Under the pieces are notes generated by a model that saw nothing but the letters and a program-made list of their open reading frames with translations, was not told the DNA's origin and did no database searches. The translations under genes were made by a program, and so were the position numbers. From contig WQUE01000249.1 of the NCBI GenBank assembly GCA_009785885.1, forward strand, positions 1 through 20,546: a stretch of DNA of 20,546 bases, in the 5' to 3' direction. The DNA comes from Actinomycetes bacterium. GTDB lineage: Bacteria; Actinomycetota; Actinomycetes; Propionibacteriales; Propionibacteriaceae. This document shows positions 1 to 8,620 of this stretch, in pieces; the stretch's first letter is position 1; each line of letters opens with the position of its first letter.

Positions 1-134
1 GTGGGCGGGACCAAAGCCCTGGGCGCGCAGCCGCACACGAGAAACAGACCCACGGTCGCGGCCAAGCCGACGACGGCGCTGGCTGCGCGGGGGATGCGTC
101 GGGTCGAGCGCCCTGTCATTCCTGAATTGCCCAT
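1..134 (-). CDS. Putative secreted protein or lipoprotein, N-terminal part (runs off the left edge)
   Basis: Only the first 44 codons lie in the window, all open. The protein starts with a short basic stretch (two adjacent Arg, then Arg-16), followed by a hydrophobic Ala/Val/Leu/Gly segment at about residues 17-33, and then V-C-G-C with Cys-36 as a possible lipidated cysteine. The Cys at the lipobox -2 position is unusual, so cleavage by ordinary signal peptidase is an alternative. The ATG at 134 overlaps the TAA of the preceding small gene (TAATG), which suggests translational coupling; a second ATG lies five codons later. I see no strong Shine-Dalgarno sequence for either start. The function cannot be told because the mature part is outside the window. 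Confidence 0.55.
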   Translation of the reverse strand, partial: MGNSGMTGRSTRRIPRAASAVVGLAATVGLFLVCGCAPRALVPP

Positions 135-427
135 TACATGTTACTCGCAGTGATCCAAACGCTGCCGATCTTGTCATTGTAGCTGCTGGGGAGCGAAGCC
201 CAGACCCAGTGATCTGCGAGAGTGAACATCGGATTCCCCCAACCGTTGGGCCGATCGTCATAATACGTGTACGCTGTCGGCCCGGGCACGCCGCCCAAGG
301 ACGAATACACGTTGCTATCGGTGTTATGGACTGGTGTGGCGCTGTGAATTTCCTTGCTCAACCGCCAGCCCGCTTTCGTTCTTCTCCCGGGACCGACTCT
401 AGGCCCTTTCGGGGAGAGCGCGGTCAA
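134..427 (-). CDS. Small beta/gamma-crystallin-like or peptidase-inhibitor-I36-like protein, possibly N-terminally truncated
   Basis: A 97-residue frame opened by a TTG at 427, with an in-frame stop about 30 bases upstream and no better start. The first ~20 residues are Arg/Pro-rich and do not resemble a signal peptide. From about residue 30 the composition changes to Tyr, Trp, Gly, Ser and Asn, and the tail YNDKIGSVWI resembles the N/D-N/D-x-x-S/T-S calcium-site motif of microbial beta/gamma-crystallins and the NDKISS signature of I36 inhibitors. Such proteins are normally secreted, so the missing signal peptide suggests that the 5' end has been lost. It ends in a TAATG overlap with the next gene, an argument that the frame was once, or still is, translated. 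Family assignment is by motif resemblance only. Confidence 0.4.
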   Translation of the reverse strand: MTALSPKGPRVGPGRRTKAGWRLSKEIHSATPVHNTDSNVYSSLGGVPGPTAYTYYDDRPNGWGNPMFTLADHWVWASLPSSYNDKIGSVWITASNM

Positions 428-485
428 GGAGTTGGCGCAGATCGGTGGGCCTGTTCATCCATGGCCGAGTGGCCGGCACCCGGCT

Positions 486-2834
486 TCAGGCGGCGCGGAC
501 GGCCTGCTTGATCACCCCGACGAGCGGCGGCCGGACGGACAACTCCGTGACGCCGATGGCGACGAGCCGGGCGACGAGCTCGGCCCGGGACGCGAGGTCG
601 CCGCACACGGCGACCGGCTTGCCCTGGAAGGCCGCGGCGGCGCCCGCCATGAGCGCCCACACGGCCTCGATCGGCCCCGTGGCGAGGTCGGCGACCAGGG
701 CGTTGCCGCGGTCGACGGCCATGGTGTACTGCGTCAGGTCATTCGTCCCGACCGAGATGAAGTCGGCCAGGTCGCGGAAGTCGGCGGCGCGGGCGGCGGC
801 GGCGGGCGTCTCGACCATGATGCCGGCCTCGATCGTCCCGCCGAGCCGGCGCTGGATCGCGTCCAGCCGCTCGCGCGCCCAGCGCACCTCGTCCGGCACA
901 GTGATCATCGGGAACATCACCCGGACGGGCGTCTCCCTGGCGGCCAGCAGCACGGCGCTCAGCTGCTCGTCCAGCAGTGTCGGCAACCGGCGCATGGCCC
1001 GCAGGCCGCGCTCGCCGAGCATCGGATTCGTCTCGGGCGCCTGGGGGAGGAACGGCAGCGGCTTGTCGCCGCCGGGATCCCACGTGCGGATCGTGATCGG
1101 GTGGCCACCCAGGGCGCGGCCCATCGCCACGTAGATCGCCGCCTGCTCCTCCGCGGTCGGCGCGTGATCCCAGTCGCCGAACACGACCTCGGTACGGACC
1201 AGGCCGGAACCCTCGGCGCCGTTCTCCGCGCCCGCCTGCGCGTCGGCCACGCTCGACAGGTTCGCCTCGACGACGATCCGTACGCCACTGCTTGTCAGGG
1301 CGGGTTCGTGGGCGCCGCGGGCGGCGTCCGCGGCCTCGGCGGCGCGGGCACGCTGGCGCTCCTGGAGCGCTGCGAGGTCGTCCTCGCCCGGGTCGATCCA
1401 CAGCTGCCCCGCGACAGGGTCGAACGCGATCCGCCCACCCTCGGGGATGGACGCGGCCTCGGCGCGCCCGGTGAGCACCGCGAAACCGCGCGCCTGCGCC
1501 ACGATCACGCCGTGCCCGGTCGCGCCCCCGCTGGTCGTGATCACGCCCAGGCAGGCGTCCGGGTCGAGCGAACCGGCCGTCAGGGGGTCCAGCTCGTCGA
1601 CGATCAGGACGCCCGCGGCACTACCCGCCGCCACCGCCTCGCCCATCAGCAGCCCCAGCAGCAGCCGGGCCAGGCCCCGCTGATCCTCGGCGCGCGCCCG
1701 GAAGTACGGGTCGTCGACCGCCTCCAACTGGGCCGCCACGGCGCCGTACTGGTCTTGGACGGCCCGGGTGGCCGGCCGGCCCTCCCGGATCGCCGCCCGC
1801 ACGGCGTCCAGCACCGTCTCGTCGGCGAGCATCACCTGCTCGATCTCCGCGATGTCGCCCTGGGTGCCGTCGCCGCTCAGGGCGTCCAGGCGGGCCGCAG
1901 CCGCCTGCCGGGCCTGCTCGAAGCGTGCGAGTTCGGCGTCCACGTCGCCGGGGACGTAAGCCGAGACGTCCACCGTGGTCCGTTCGTGGTGGGCGGGCCC
2001 GATGACGAGTTGGCGCCCGTTCCGGGCCGGGTCGGCGGGCGTGGCCGCCCGCGCGGGTGCGGACGGGGCGGTCTTCGTGGGTAGGGCTTCACCCTCCCCG
2101 AAGTCGTCGGCGGCGAGCGCCGCCAGCCGGTCGCGCGCCAAGGCCGCCTCCGGTCCGGTGATCGTGGCCGCGAGTTCGTCGCCGCGGCGCAGGCCGAGGG
2201 TCTGCACGAGTGTGAGGGACGACGCCGGCACCGGTCCCTTGCCGGTCGTGGCGTTGCTGAGTGCGATGGACGCGTCGAGCCCCCGCAGTCCACCCACCAG
2301 GGCGGCCGCAGGCCGGGCGTGCAGGCCGTGGGGGTTCCGGATGGGCGTACGGAACGTCAGGGTCTCACCCGGCACGGTTGGCTCGCCGATGGGGGAGGAC
2401 GGCGCCTCGGCGACCCCCTCGTCCGGCTCGGACAGCTGCTCCCGCTTGGCCATCAGGCCGGCCTCGGCCTCGGTCGCCGTCTCGTCCAGGGTGCCCCCGA
2501 CGCTGGCGGTCACCACGGCCGCGACAAGGCCCTCGACCAGCGGGGCGGGCGTGAGCCGCGTCCGCCCCGCCAGGTCGGGATCGATGAACTCGAGCGCCAT
2601 CTGGGCCGACAGGATCGCCGAACCGAGGTCGAGCAGGACGAGTACGCCGTCGGGTGAGTCGACAGCCGTGATCGCCTCGGCGATCGCCGCCGCGTCCGTG
2701 CCGAACGTGGTCTCGTCCAGGCCCGCCGCGACCTCGATCTGCGGTCGCGCCTCCTCGGCGACCATCTCCGCGGCCAGCCCGACGGCAGCCCGCGCCAAGG
2801 CGCGCGAATGCGAGACGACAACGATTCCGATCAC
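486..2834 (-). CDS. dhaM: DhaM-HPr-Enzyme I fusion: PEP-dependent phosphoryl donor for dihydroxyacetone kinase
   Basis: A 782-residue cytoplasmic phosphotransfer protein. Residues 1-125 are the DhaM (mannose-type EIIA) domain with phospho-His-9 in VVSHS. About 158-245 is an HPr domain with His-172 in NPHGLHARPA. About 275-782 is Enzyme I, with phospho-His-441 (GGATGHGVIVA), the PEP-barrel motifs GLVRTE, NPMLGERGLR and VGTNDLTQYT, and Cys-744 in CGD. The family passes phosphate from PEP through EI, HPr and DhaM to ADP bound on DhaL. Escherichia coli DhaM has only a shortened EI; here the PEP-binding half is complete, so the protein may be self-sufficient. The GTG start at 2834 is fixed by GGAGG five bases upstream and by the MIGIVVVSHS N-terminus. 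It lies 57 bp after dhaL and is the last gene of the dha block. Confidence 0.93.
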   Translation of the reverse strand: MIGIVVVSHSRALARAAVGLAAEMVAEEARPQIEVAAGLDETTFGTDAAAIAEAITAVDSPDGVLVLLDLGSAILSAQMALEFIDPDLAGRTRLTPAPLVEGLVAAVVTASVGGTLDETATEAEAGLMAKREQLSEPDEGVAEAPSSPIGEPTVPGETLTFRTPIRNPHGLHARPAAALVGGLRGLDASIALSNATTGKGPVPASSLTLVQTLGLRRGDELAATITGPEAALARDRLAALAADDFGEGEALPTKTAPSAPARAATPADPARNGRQLVIGPAHHERTTVDVSAYVPGDVDAELARFEQARQAAAARLDALSGDGTQGDIAEIEQVMLADETVLDAVRAAIREGRPATRAVQDQYGAVAAQLEAVDDPYFRARAEDQRGLARLLLGLLMGEAVAAGSAAGVLIVDELDPLTAGSLDPDACLGVITTSGGATGHGVIVAQARGFAVLTGRAEAASIPEGGRIAFDPVAGQLWIDPGEDDLAALQERQRARAAEAADAARGAHEPALTSSGVRIVVEANLSSVADAQAGAENGAEGSGLVRTEVVFGDWDHAPTAEEQAAIYVAMGRALGGHPITIRTWDPGGDKPLPFLPQAPETNPMLGERGLRAMRRLPTLLDEQLSAVLLAARETPVRVMFPMITVPDEVRWARERLDAIQRRLGGTIEAGIMVETPAAAARAADFRDLADFISVGTNDLTQYTMAVDRGNALVADLATGPIEAVWALMAGAAAAFQGKPVAVCGDLASRAELVARLVAIGVTELSVRPPLVGVIKQAVRAA

Positions 2835-2891
2835 GACTACCTCCGGTGTTTCGTGAGTGAGCGGCGGGCCCGGCCGTGACGACAGGCTACG

Positions 2892-3506
2892 TTACGACAG
2901 GGTTCGCGCCGCCGCCTCGATCAGCATCGTGGCGGACGTGGCCCCGGGATCCTGATGGCCCGCGCTGCGCTCGCCCAGGTACGACGCGCGCCCCTTGTGG
3001 GCGACCAGCGGGATCGTGGCGTCGCGGCCCGCCGCGCATGCCTCGGCCGCGGCGGCAAGCGCCGGGGCGACCCCCTCGCCGGCGTGCTCGTCGTAGGCGG
3101 CCAGCGCCGGGACGAGAGCGTCGATCATGGTCTTGTCGCCGACCTCGGCCTTGCCGCGTGCGACGATGCCGTCGACGCCGGCCCGCAGGGCCTTCCCGAC
3201 GTCCAGGGCGTTCTGGGGCTCACCCCAGGTCACGCCCAGCCGCAGGAAGAACGTCCCGTACAGCGGTCCCGAGGCGCCGCCGACCGTCGAGACCAGCGTC
3301 ATGCCGGCCTTCTTCAGGTAGTCGGCGACCGTCGGGAACGACGCGACGTCGAGTGCCATCACGGCCTTCATGCCGCGGTCCATGTTGGAGCCGTGGTCCC
3401 CGTCGCCGATTTCCCGGTCGAGATCCGTGAGCAGCGCTTCGTGCTCATGGATCTGACCGGCGAAATCGGCGAGCCAGGCGGCCACAGCGGTCGCATCGAG
3501 GGACAT
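2892..3506 (-). CDS. dhaL: Dihydroxyacetone kinase, ADP-binding subunit DhaL
   Basis: A 204-residue protein, the usual size for PTS-dependent DhaL. It holds the nucleotide whose phosphate is passed to DHA on DhaK, the ADP being rephosphorylated in place by DhaM. The Mg-binding aspartates Asp-30, Asp-35 and Asp-37 are visible in the N-terminal motif LDREIGDGDHG, at the same positions as in E. coli DhaL from memory. The nucleotide loop VGGASGPLYG (near residue 75) and the C-terminal GRASYLGERSAGHQDPG segment are also present. Its ATG shares a base with the dhaK stop (TAATG), so the two subunits are probably made in step. It has no sign of the ATP-dependent single-chain Dak form. Confidence 0.95.
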   Translation of the reverse strand: MSLDATAVAAWLADFAGQIHEHEALLTDLDREIGDGDHGSNMDRGMKAVMALDVASFPTVADYLKKAGMTLVSTVGGASGPLYGTFFLRLGVTWGEPQNALDVGKALRAGVDGIVARGKAEVGDKTMIDALVPALAAYDEHAGEGVAPALAAAAEACAAGRDATIPLVAHKGRASYLGERSAGHQDPGATSATMLIEAAARTLS

Positions 3507-4504
3507 TACTTACCCCACCGCAATCCGGGGGTCACCACGGGCGCATCCCACAGGCGGAGCAGGTCCTCGTCCGCCTTGAGCAGCGTCACGGAGCACCCGG
3601 CCATGTCGAGGCTCGTGATGTAGTTGCCGACGAGATCGCGCACCACGTGCACGTTGGCGCCGGCAAGAAGCTTGGCGACCTCGGCGTACACGATGAACAA
3701 CTCGATGAGCGGCGTCGCACCCATGCCGTTGACGAAGCAGATCACGTCCGAGCCGGCGTAGTCCAGATCGGCCAGGATCGGCTTGACCAGCATCTCGGCG
3801 ACCTCCGCGGCCGTGCCGATCTTGCGGCGTTCGCGTCCCGGTTCGCCGTGGATGCCGATGCCGACCTCGATCTCGTCGTCGGCCAGGTCGAACGACGGCT
3901 TGCCCGCCGCCGGAACCGTGCAGCCCGTCAGCGCCATGCCCATGCTGCGGCCTTCGGCGATGATCTTCTTCGCGAGCGCGACGAGGGCGTCAAGGTCCTG
4001 GCCCTCCTCGGCGGCCGCGCCGACCAGCTTCTCCAACAGCACCGTGAGGCCGACGCCGCGCCGGCCGGCGGTCCACGTGGAATCCTCGACGGCGACATCG
4101 TCGTCGACCACGACGGCCTGGACATCGATGCCCTCGGCCTGGGCCAGTTCGGCGGCCATCTCGAAGTTCATGACGTCGCCGGTGTAGTTCTTCACGATGT
4201 GGAGGACGCCACGTCCGGAATCGACACCCTTGGTGGCGACCAGCATCTGGTCGGGGACCGGGGAGGTGAAAACCTCGCCGGCGCAGGCGGCATCGAGCAT
4301 TCCCAGCCCGACGAAACCGCCATGCAGCGGCTCGTGACCCGAGCCGCCGCCGGAAATGATGCCGACCTTGCCCTTCACCGGTGCGTCCTTGCGGAAGACG
4401 ACCTTGTTCTCGTGATCGACACGGACAAGATCGTCATGCGCGGCCTCGAAACCGACGAGAGAATCCTTGACGACATCATTGACATCATTGATGAGTTTCT
4501 TCAT
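3506..4504 (-). CDS. dhaK: Dihydroxyacetone kinase, substrate-binding subunit DhaK
   Basis: A 332-residue subunit that binds DHA covalently through a histidine. Counting from MKKLINDV, the key residues are His-57 (GGGSGHEP), Asp-110 (NYTGDVMNF) and His-219 (GIHGEPG), matching His-56, Asp-109 and His-218 of E. coli DhaK with a one-residue offset. The C-terminus ending in WGK is also family-typical. Two starts compete. ATG 4504 matches the E. coli N-terminus exactly and lies 7 bases after an extended -10 (TGCTAGAAT), implying a leaderless message. ATG 4513, three codons upstream, has a G-rich stretch (4521-4526) seven bases before it and would be used by read-through mRNA. The frame stays open up to 4600, but that extension is basic and unlike the family. 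It begins the dhaKLM block after the terminator behind glpK. Confidence 0.93.
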   Translation of the reverse strand: MKKLINDVNDVVKDSLVGFEAAHDDLVRVDHENKVVFRKDAPVKGKVGIISGGGSGHEPLHGGFVGLGMLDAACAGEVFTSPVPDQMLVATKGVDSGRGVLHIVKNYTGDVMNFEMAAELAQAEGIDVQAVVVDDDVAVEDSTWTAGRRGVGLTVLLEKLVGAAAEEGQDLDALVALAKKIIAEGRSMGMALTGCTVPAAGKPSFDLADDEIEVGIGIHGEPGRERRKIGTAAEVAEMLVKPILADLDYAGSDVICFVNGMGATPLIELFIVYAEVAKLLAGANVHVVRDLVGNYITSLDMAGCSVTLLKADEDLLRLWDAPVVTPGLRWGK

Positions 4505-4511
4505 GGACGCC

Positions 4512-4520
4512 ATTCTAGCA
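4512..4520 (-). promoter_or_regulatory. Extended -10 element of dhaK, probably giving a leaderless mRNA
   Basis: On the minus strand the sequence reads TGC TAGAAT, an extended -10, followed by exactly 7 bases and then the ATG at 4504. Transcription would be expected to start at or within a base of that A. I find no convincing -35 box, which extended -10 promoters can do without. The same geometry occurs before vapB and pntA in this window. Inference from sequence only. Confidence 0.5.
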
Positions 4521-4578
4521 CCCCCCGGCAACCGTCCGGCGACCCGTCGGCGACGAGGCTTGCGCATCTGAGGCGAAA

Positions 4579-4594
4579 GCAAAGGCCGGGGTGT
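4579..4594 (-). repeat. Copy 1 of a 16-bp repeat shared by two terminators
   Basis: The sequence gcaaaggccggggtgt occurs here and again, perfectly, at 6204-6219, in both cases at the downstream end of a hairpin following a glycerol gene on the minus strand. In this copy it forms one arm of the stem plus the T-rich tail. Confidence 0.8.
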
Positions 4595-4607
4595 TTCCAC
4601 CCCGGCC
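4584..4607 (-). terminator. Intrinsic-type terminator after glpK
   Basis: A perfect 10-bp stem with a four-base loop. On the minus strand it reads GGCCGGGGTG, GAAA, CACCCCGGCC and is followed by TTTGCTTTCG. It lies 26 bases after the glpK stop and upstream of the dhaK promoter, so it should separate or attenuate glpFK from dhaKLM. The U-tract is interrupted, as is common in GC-rich actinobacteria. The fold can equally form on the plus strand. Confidence 0.7.
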
Positions 4608-4633
4608 TCGCCTATGAATTGGTCGGACGTGAA

Positions 4634-6148
<1,515 letters not shown>

Positions 6149-6203
6149 AGAGCGTCCTCTCCTTTTCTAGGGATGTGACAAGAGATTGCTACTGATAGGT
6201 GAT

Positions 6204-6219
6204 GCAAAGGCCGGGGTGT
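6204..6219 (-). repeat. Copy 2 of the 16-bp terminator-associated repeat
   Basis: Identical to 4579-4594. Here it overlaps only the last bases of the hairpin arm and supplies the sequence CCCCGGCCTTTGC that follows the stem on the minus strand. Confidence 0.8.
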
Positions 6220-6249
6220 GGTGAGGCGAGGTGTCGCGCCTCACCACAC
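6216..6249 (-). terminator. Hairpin after glpF, possible terminator or attenuator
   Basis: A perfect 13-bp stem (arms 6216-6228 and 6237-6249, GTGTGGTGAGGCG and its complement) with an 8-base loop, beginning 12 bases after the glpF stop. On the minus strand it is followed by CCCGGCC and then TTTGC, so the T-tract is offset from the stem and weak. It sits between glpF and glpK. It may lower glpK relative to glpF, or protect the 3' end of a glpF mRNA, rather than stop all transcription. Confidence 0.6.
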
Positions 6250-6261
6250 GACCGGTTTGGT

Positions 6262-7035
6262 TCAGGACCACGCGGAAACGACAGCGTTGCCCGCGAAGCC
6301 GGCGATGGCGCCGCCGATGAGCGGACCGACGACCGGAATCCACGCGTAACCCCAGTTGGACGAACCCTTGCCCTGGATCGGCAGGAGGAAGTGCGCCAGA
6401 CGCGGCATCAGGTCACGAGCTGGGTTGATGGCGTACCCGGTCGGGCCGCCGAGGCTCGCGCCGATCCCGACGATCAGCAACGCGACGCCGAAGGCGTTGA
6501 GCCACCCGAGGTTGCCCGCGCTGCTCTGCAGACCGGCCAGGAGGATGACGAACACCAGGACGAACGTGCCGATGGCCTCAGTCACGACGTTCCACACGGG
6601 CGAGGAGATGGCCGGGCCGGTGGCGAAGACCTGCTTCGACGCGCCGGGGATCTCCGGATCGTCGAACTGCTTCTTGTAGGCCAGGTAGGCCAGGCAGGCA
6701 CCCAGGAAGGCGCCGATCAGCTCACCGCCGAAGTAGGTCATGGTGGAGCCGAAGTTCACCGCGACACCGCCCGCGCAATCCGGTGCGGCGCCGACGAAGC
6801 ACTTGTGGCCGGCCGTGATCATGCCGAGCGTGACGGCCGGGTTCAGGTGGCCGCCTGACTTGAAGGCGACGAGGACGCCGGAGAACACGGCGAGACCCCA
6901 TCCCCAGTTGACCATCAGGAAGCCACCGCCCTTGCCGGCTCCCTTCATGTTGACGTTGGCGACGACGCCAACGCCGAGGAGGATCAGCATGGCGGTGCCC
7001 ATCGTCTCGGACAAGAAGATAGTTCCAAGAGACAT
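6262..7035 (-). CDS. glpF: Glycerol uptake facilitator (aquaglyceroporin)
   Basis: A 257-residue MIP-family channel with six hydrophobic membrane segments that lets glycerol cross the membrane by facilitated diffusion. Both half-helix NPA boxes are present: N65-P66-A67 (HLNPAVT) and N204-P205-A206 followed by R207-D208 (INPARD). Asp after the second NPA-Arg is the mark of glycerol channels as opposed to water-selective aquaporins. The frame is open to 7062, but the start chosen is ATG 7035 because GGAGA lies seven bases upstream and the protein then begins with the usual short lead (MSLGTIFLSE) before helix 1. It is the first gene of the minus-strand glycerol block and is divergent from the SorC regulator, which probably controls it. 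Confidence 0.95.
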   Translation of the reverse strand: MSLGTIFLSETMGTAMLILLGVGVVANVNMKGAGKGGGFLMVNWGWGLAVFSGVLVAFKSGGHLNPAVTLGMITAGHKCFVGAAPDCAGGVAVNFGSTMTYFGGELIGAFLGACLAYLAYKKQFDDPEIPGASKQVFATGPAISSPVWNVVTEAIGTFVLVFVILLAGLQSSAGNLGWLNAFGVALLIVGIGASLGGPTGYAINPARDLMPRLAHFLLPIQGKGSSNWGYAWIPVVGPLIGGAIAGFAGNAVVSAWS

Positions 7036-7052
7036 TGATATTCTCCACATCT

Positions 7053-7068
7053 GGTTCATCAACGAACC
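7053..7068. promoter_or_regulatory. Inverted repeat just upstream of glpF, candidate operator
   Basis: GGTTC and GAACC face each other with a 6-base spacer, just upstream of the glpF ribosome binding site. The right arm overlaps an 8-base palindrome AACCGGTT (7065-7072). A repressor bound here could block glpF transcription or early elongation. No family-specific operator was recognised. Confidence 0.3.
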
Positions 7069-7197
7069 GGTTTTGGGTATTCATGACGGTTCGGCGACGT
7101 GCGGGCATTCCTCCGTCCGGCTGGCGCCGACCATGGCGTAAGTCTAGGCGCATGTCCTCCCTCAGCGATCATCGGGTTGTACCGTTGCGCCTCCATC

Positions 7198-7211
7198 TGC
7201 ACGGACGTGCA
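7198..7211. promoter_or_regulatory. Perfect palindrome in the glpF/regulator gap, candidate operator
   Basis: TGCACG-GA-CGTGCA, a perfect 6+6 inverted repeat with a 2-base centre. Its first ten bases (TGCACGGACG) recur at 8570-8579, upstream of glpA, which is consistent with one regulator acting on both gaps. Confidence 0.35.
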
Positions 7212-7451
7212 CGCGGCGGCGAACCCAGGTGATTCGTCTCGCGCGGGCGGATGGCGAAAGAGTCCCGGGGGCCACGGCGGCCCGGTGCGTCACGACGCAC
7301 CTTTGTGCAGCCTCCGACCAGAGCGACCGATGCCTGCGAAGACCGGCCCGGGGCGGTCGTCTCCGAGTATCCTCAAGGGATGCACCGCCGGAGGTCCGGC
7401 GGCGCGGCGTGGCGCGCGACTCGCGACCGCGCACCCATCCGAGGGGCGGAC

Positions 7452-8471
7452 ATGACCACACCGAAGAGTCACCGCGACATGTACCACGCGGCCGTGCGGT
7501 ATTACCTCCAGGACGAGACGATGGACAGCATCGCCCGCGACTTCGGCGTATCCCGCTCATCGGTGTCGCGCATGCTGAAGCGGGCCCGCGACGCGGGTTT
7601 CGTGCAGATCAGCGTCAGCTCGCCCGATGCCGGTGCGGAGTTGGCCGAGGCGATCGGTGCCGCGTTCGGCGTGAAGGCCCATGTGGTGGCCGTCCCGGCG
7701 GGGACCGGGGATACCGAGCGCCTCGACCGCGTGAGCCGGGTGGCGGCGCAGCTGCTCGGCGACGTCATGGAGTCCGGGCACGTCCTGGGCGTTGCGAGCG
7801 GCGCGACGGCCGCCCATGTCGCCGCCCACGTGGCCCGCAAGCCCCTCACCGACTGCACGGTCGTGCAGTGCGGCGGCGACCGGAACCCGTACGATGCGGT
7901 CGCGGCGGGCACCGGTAACGCGCTCCACAAGCTGGCGGCGGCGTTCGGCGCCGACGTCGTCGCGTTTCCGATGCCCGCGTTCTTCGACCATGCGGAGACG
8001 AAGGCGGCGTTGTGGCGGGAGAGCGCCGTGCGGCGCGTCCTCAGCCTCCGCCGACGGTTGGACGTGGCCCTGTTCGGGGTGGCCGCGCTGGAGGCCAGCC
8101 CGCCCCGGCAGGCGTTCGCCGCCGCCAGCCTCGACGCGTCCCAACGCCGCGACCTCGCCGGCCAGGGCGTCGTCGGCGGCGTGTGCACCGTGGCCTTGCG
8201 CGAGGACGGGTCGTGGCGCAACATCGCGCTCAACGCCCGGGCGACCGGTCTCACCCCGGCCGACCTGGCGTCCGTTCCCGTACGGTACTGCGTCGTCGCC
8301 GATCCGCGGTGCGCCCGCGCGATCGTCGGCGCGCTGCGCGCGGGGACGACCACCGATCTTGTCGTGGACGACGAGACCGCACGGGCCGTCATCGCCAGGG
8401 CCCGGTTGGTGCTGCCCTCGGGCGGCGCAACCGACGCTCGTGTCGCGCGGCACGCCGGAGGAGCACGCTGA
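7452..8471 (+). CDS. SorC-family (DeoR-like) sugar-phosphate-responsive transcriptional regulator
   Basis: A 339-residue cytoplasmic regulator. An N-terminal helix-turn-helix occupies about residues 22-50 (MDSIARDFGVSRSSVSRMLK), followed by a SorC sugar-binding domain from about 55 to the end. Recognisable stretches are the GVASGATAA segment, QCGGDRNP, and PAFFDHAETKAALW leading to the LDVALFGVAALE strand. Family members bind phosphorylated sugars or polyols and switch catabolic operons. Placement between divergent glpF and co-directed glpA suggests that it controls the glycerol genes, perhaps sensing glycerol 3-phosphate or DHA phosphate; this is inference. The ATG at 7452 is preceded by GAGGGG and gives the usual short lead before the HTH. 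It is not GlpR of the classic DeoR type, so I give no symbol. Confidence 0.85.
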   Translation: MTTPKSHRDMYHAAVRYYLQDETMDSIARDFGVSRSSVSRMLKRARDAGFVQISVSSPDAGAELAEAIGAAFGVKAHVVAVPAGTGDTERLDRVSRVAAQLLGDVMESGHVLGVASGATAAHVAAHVARKPLTDCTVVQCGGDRNPYDAVAAGTGNALHKLAAAFGADVVAFPMPAFFDHAETKAALWRESAVRRVLSLRRRLDVALFGVAALEASPPRQAFAAASLDASQRRDLAGQGVVGGVCTVALREDGSWRNIALNARATGLTPADLASVPVRYCVVADPRCARAIVGALRAGTTTDLVVDDETARAVIARARLVLPSGGATDARVARHAGGAR

Positions 8472-8503
8472 CACGCCGGCGTGGTGAGATTTCGCCGATG
8501 GCG

Positions 8504-8530
8504 CACTAGCGGACCGCGGACTGGCTAGTG
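8504..8530. promoter_or_regulatory. Inverted repeat upstream of glpA, candidate operator/promoter
   Basis: CACTAGC and GCTAGTG form a perfect 7-bp inverted repeat with a 13-base spacer, so the arm centres are 20 bases (about two helical turns) apart. A TAGTGT hexamer in and just past the right arm (8526-8531) could be the glpA -10 box, about 90 bases before the start codon. The rest of the gap (8531-8620) contains TGCACGGACG (8570-8579), shared with the palindrome near glpF. Confidence 0.4.
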
Positions 8531-8620
8531 TTGGTCCTGCGTTCCCGGATGTCGGCCCGCTCGCGTTGTTGCACGGACGACGAGTCGGGATCGCCTGTGA
8601 ACTGACAGATCGGAGACGAC

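Larger units (their letters stand above)
7036..7451. other. Divergent control region between glpF and the SorC regulator
   Basis: A gap of about 415 bases with no believable gene on either strand. It holds the glpF ribosome binding site, the inverted repeat at 7053-7068, the 14-base palindrome at 7198-7211, and a TAGACT hexamer on the minus strand (7146-7151) that could be a glpF -10 box. On the plus strand there is a TATCCT (7368-7373) that could be the regulator's -10 box. An in-frame ATG at 7380 could lengthen the regulator by 24 residues. The promoter assignments are weak because no good -35 boxes are visible. Confidence 0.5.

Noticed and set aside
397..418. Hairpin CTCT..CCC/GGG..AGAG as a terminator for the dhaM fusion gene
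   Set aside because: The stem is short and interrupted with no T-tract, and it falls inside the 134-427 frame.
4505..4600. Longer N-terminus for DhaK starting at 4600
   Set aside because: The extra residues are basic and unlike the family. They overlap the terminator hairpin region, and the protein matches relatives only from MKKLINDV.
7065..7072. Palindrome AACCGGTT as an independent operator
   Set aside because: Eight-base palindromes are common by chance. It is mentioned only as overlapping the glpF-proximal inverted repeat.
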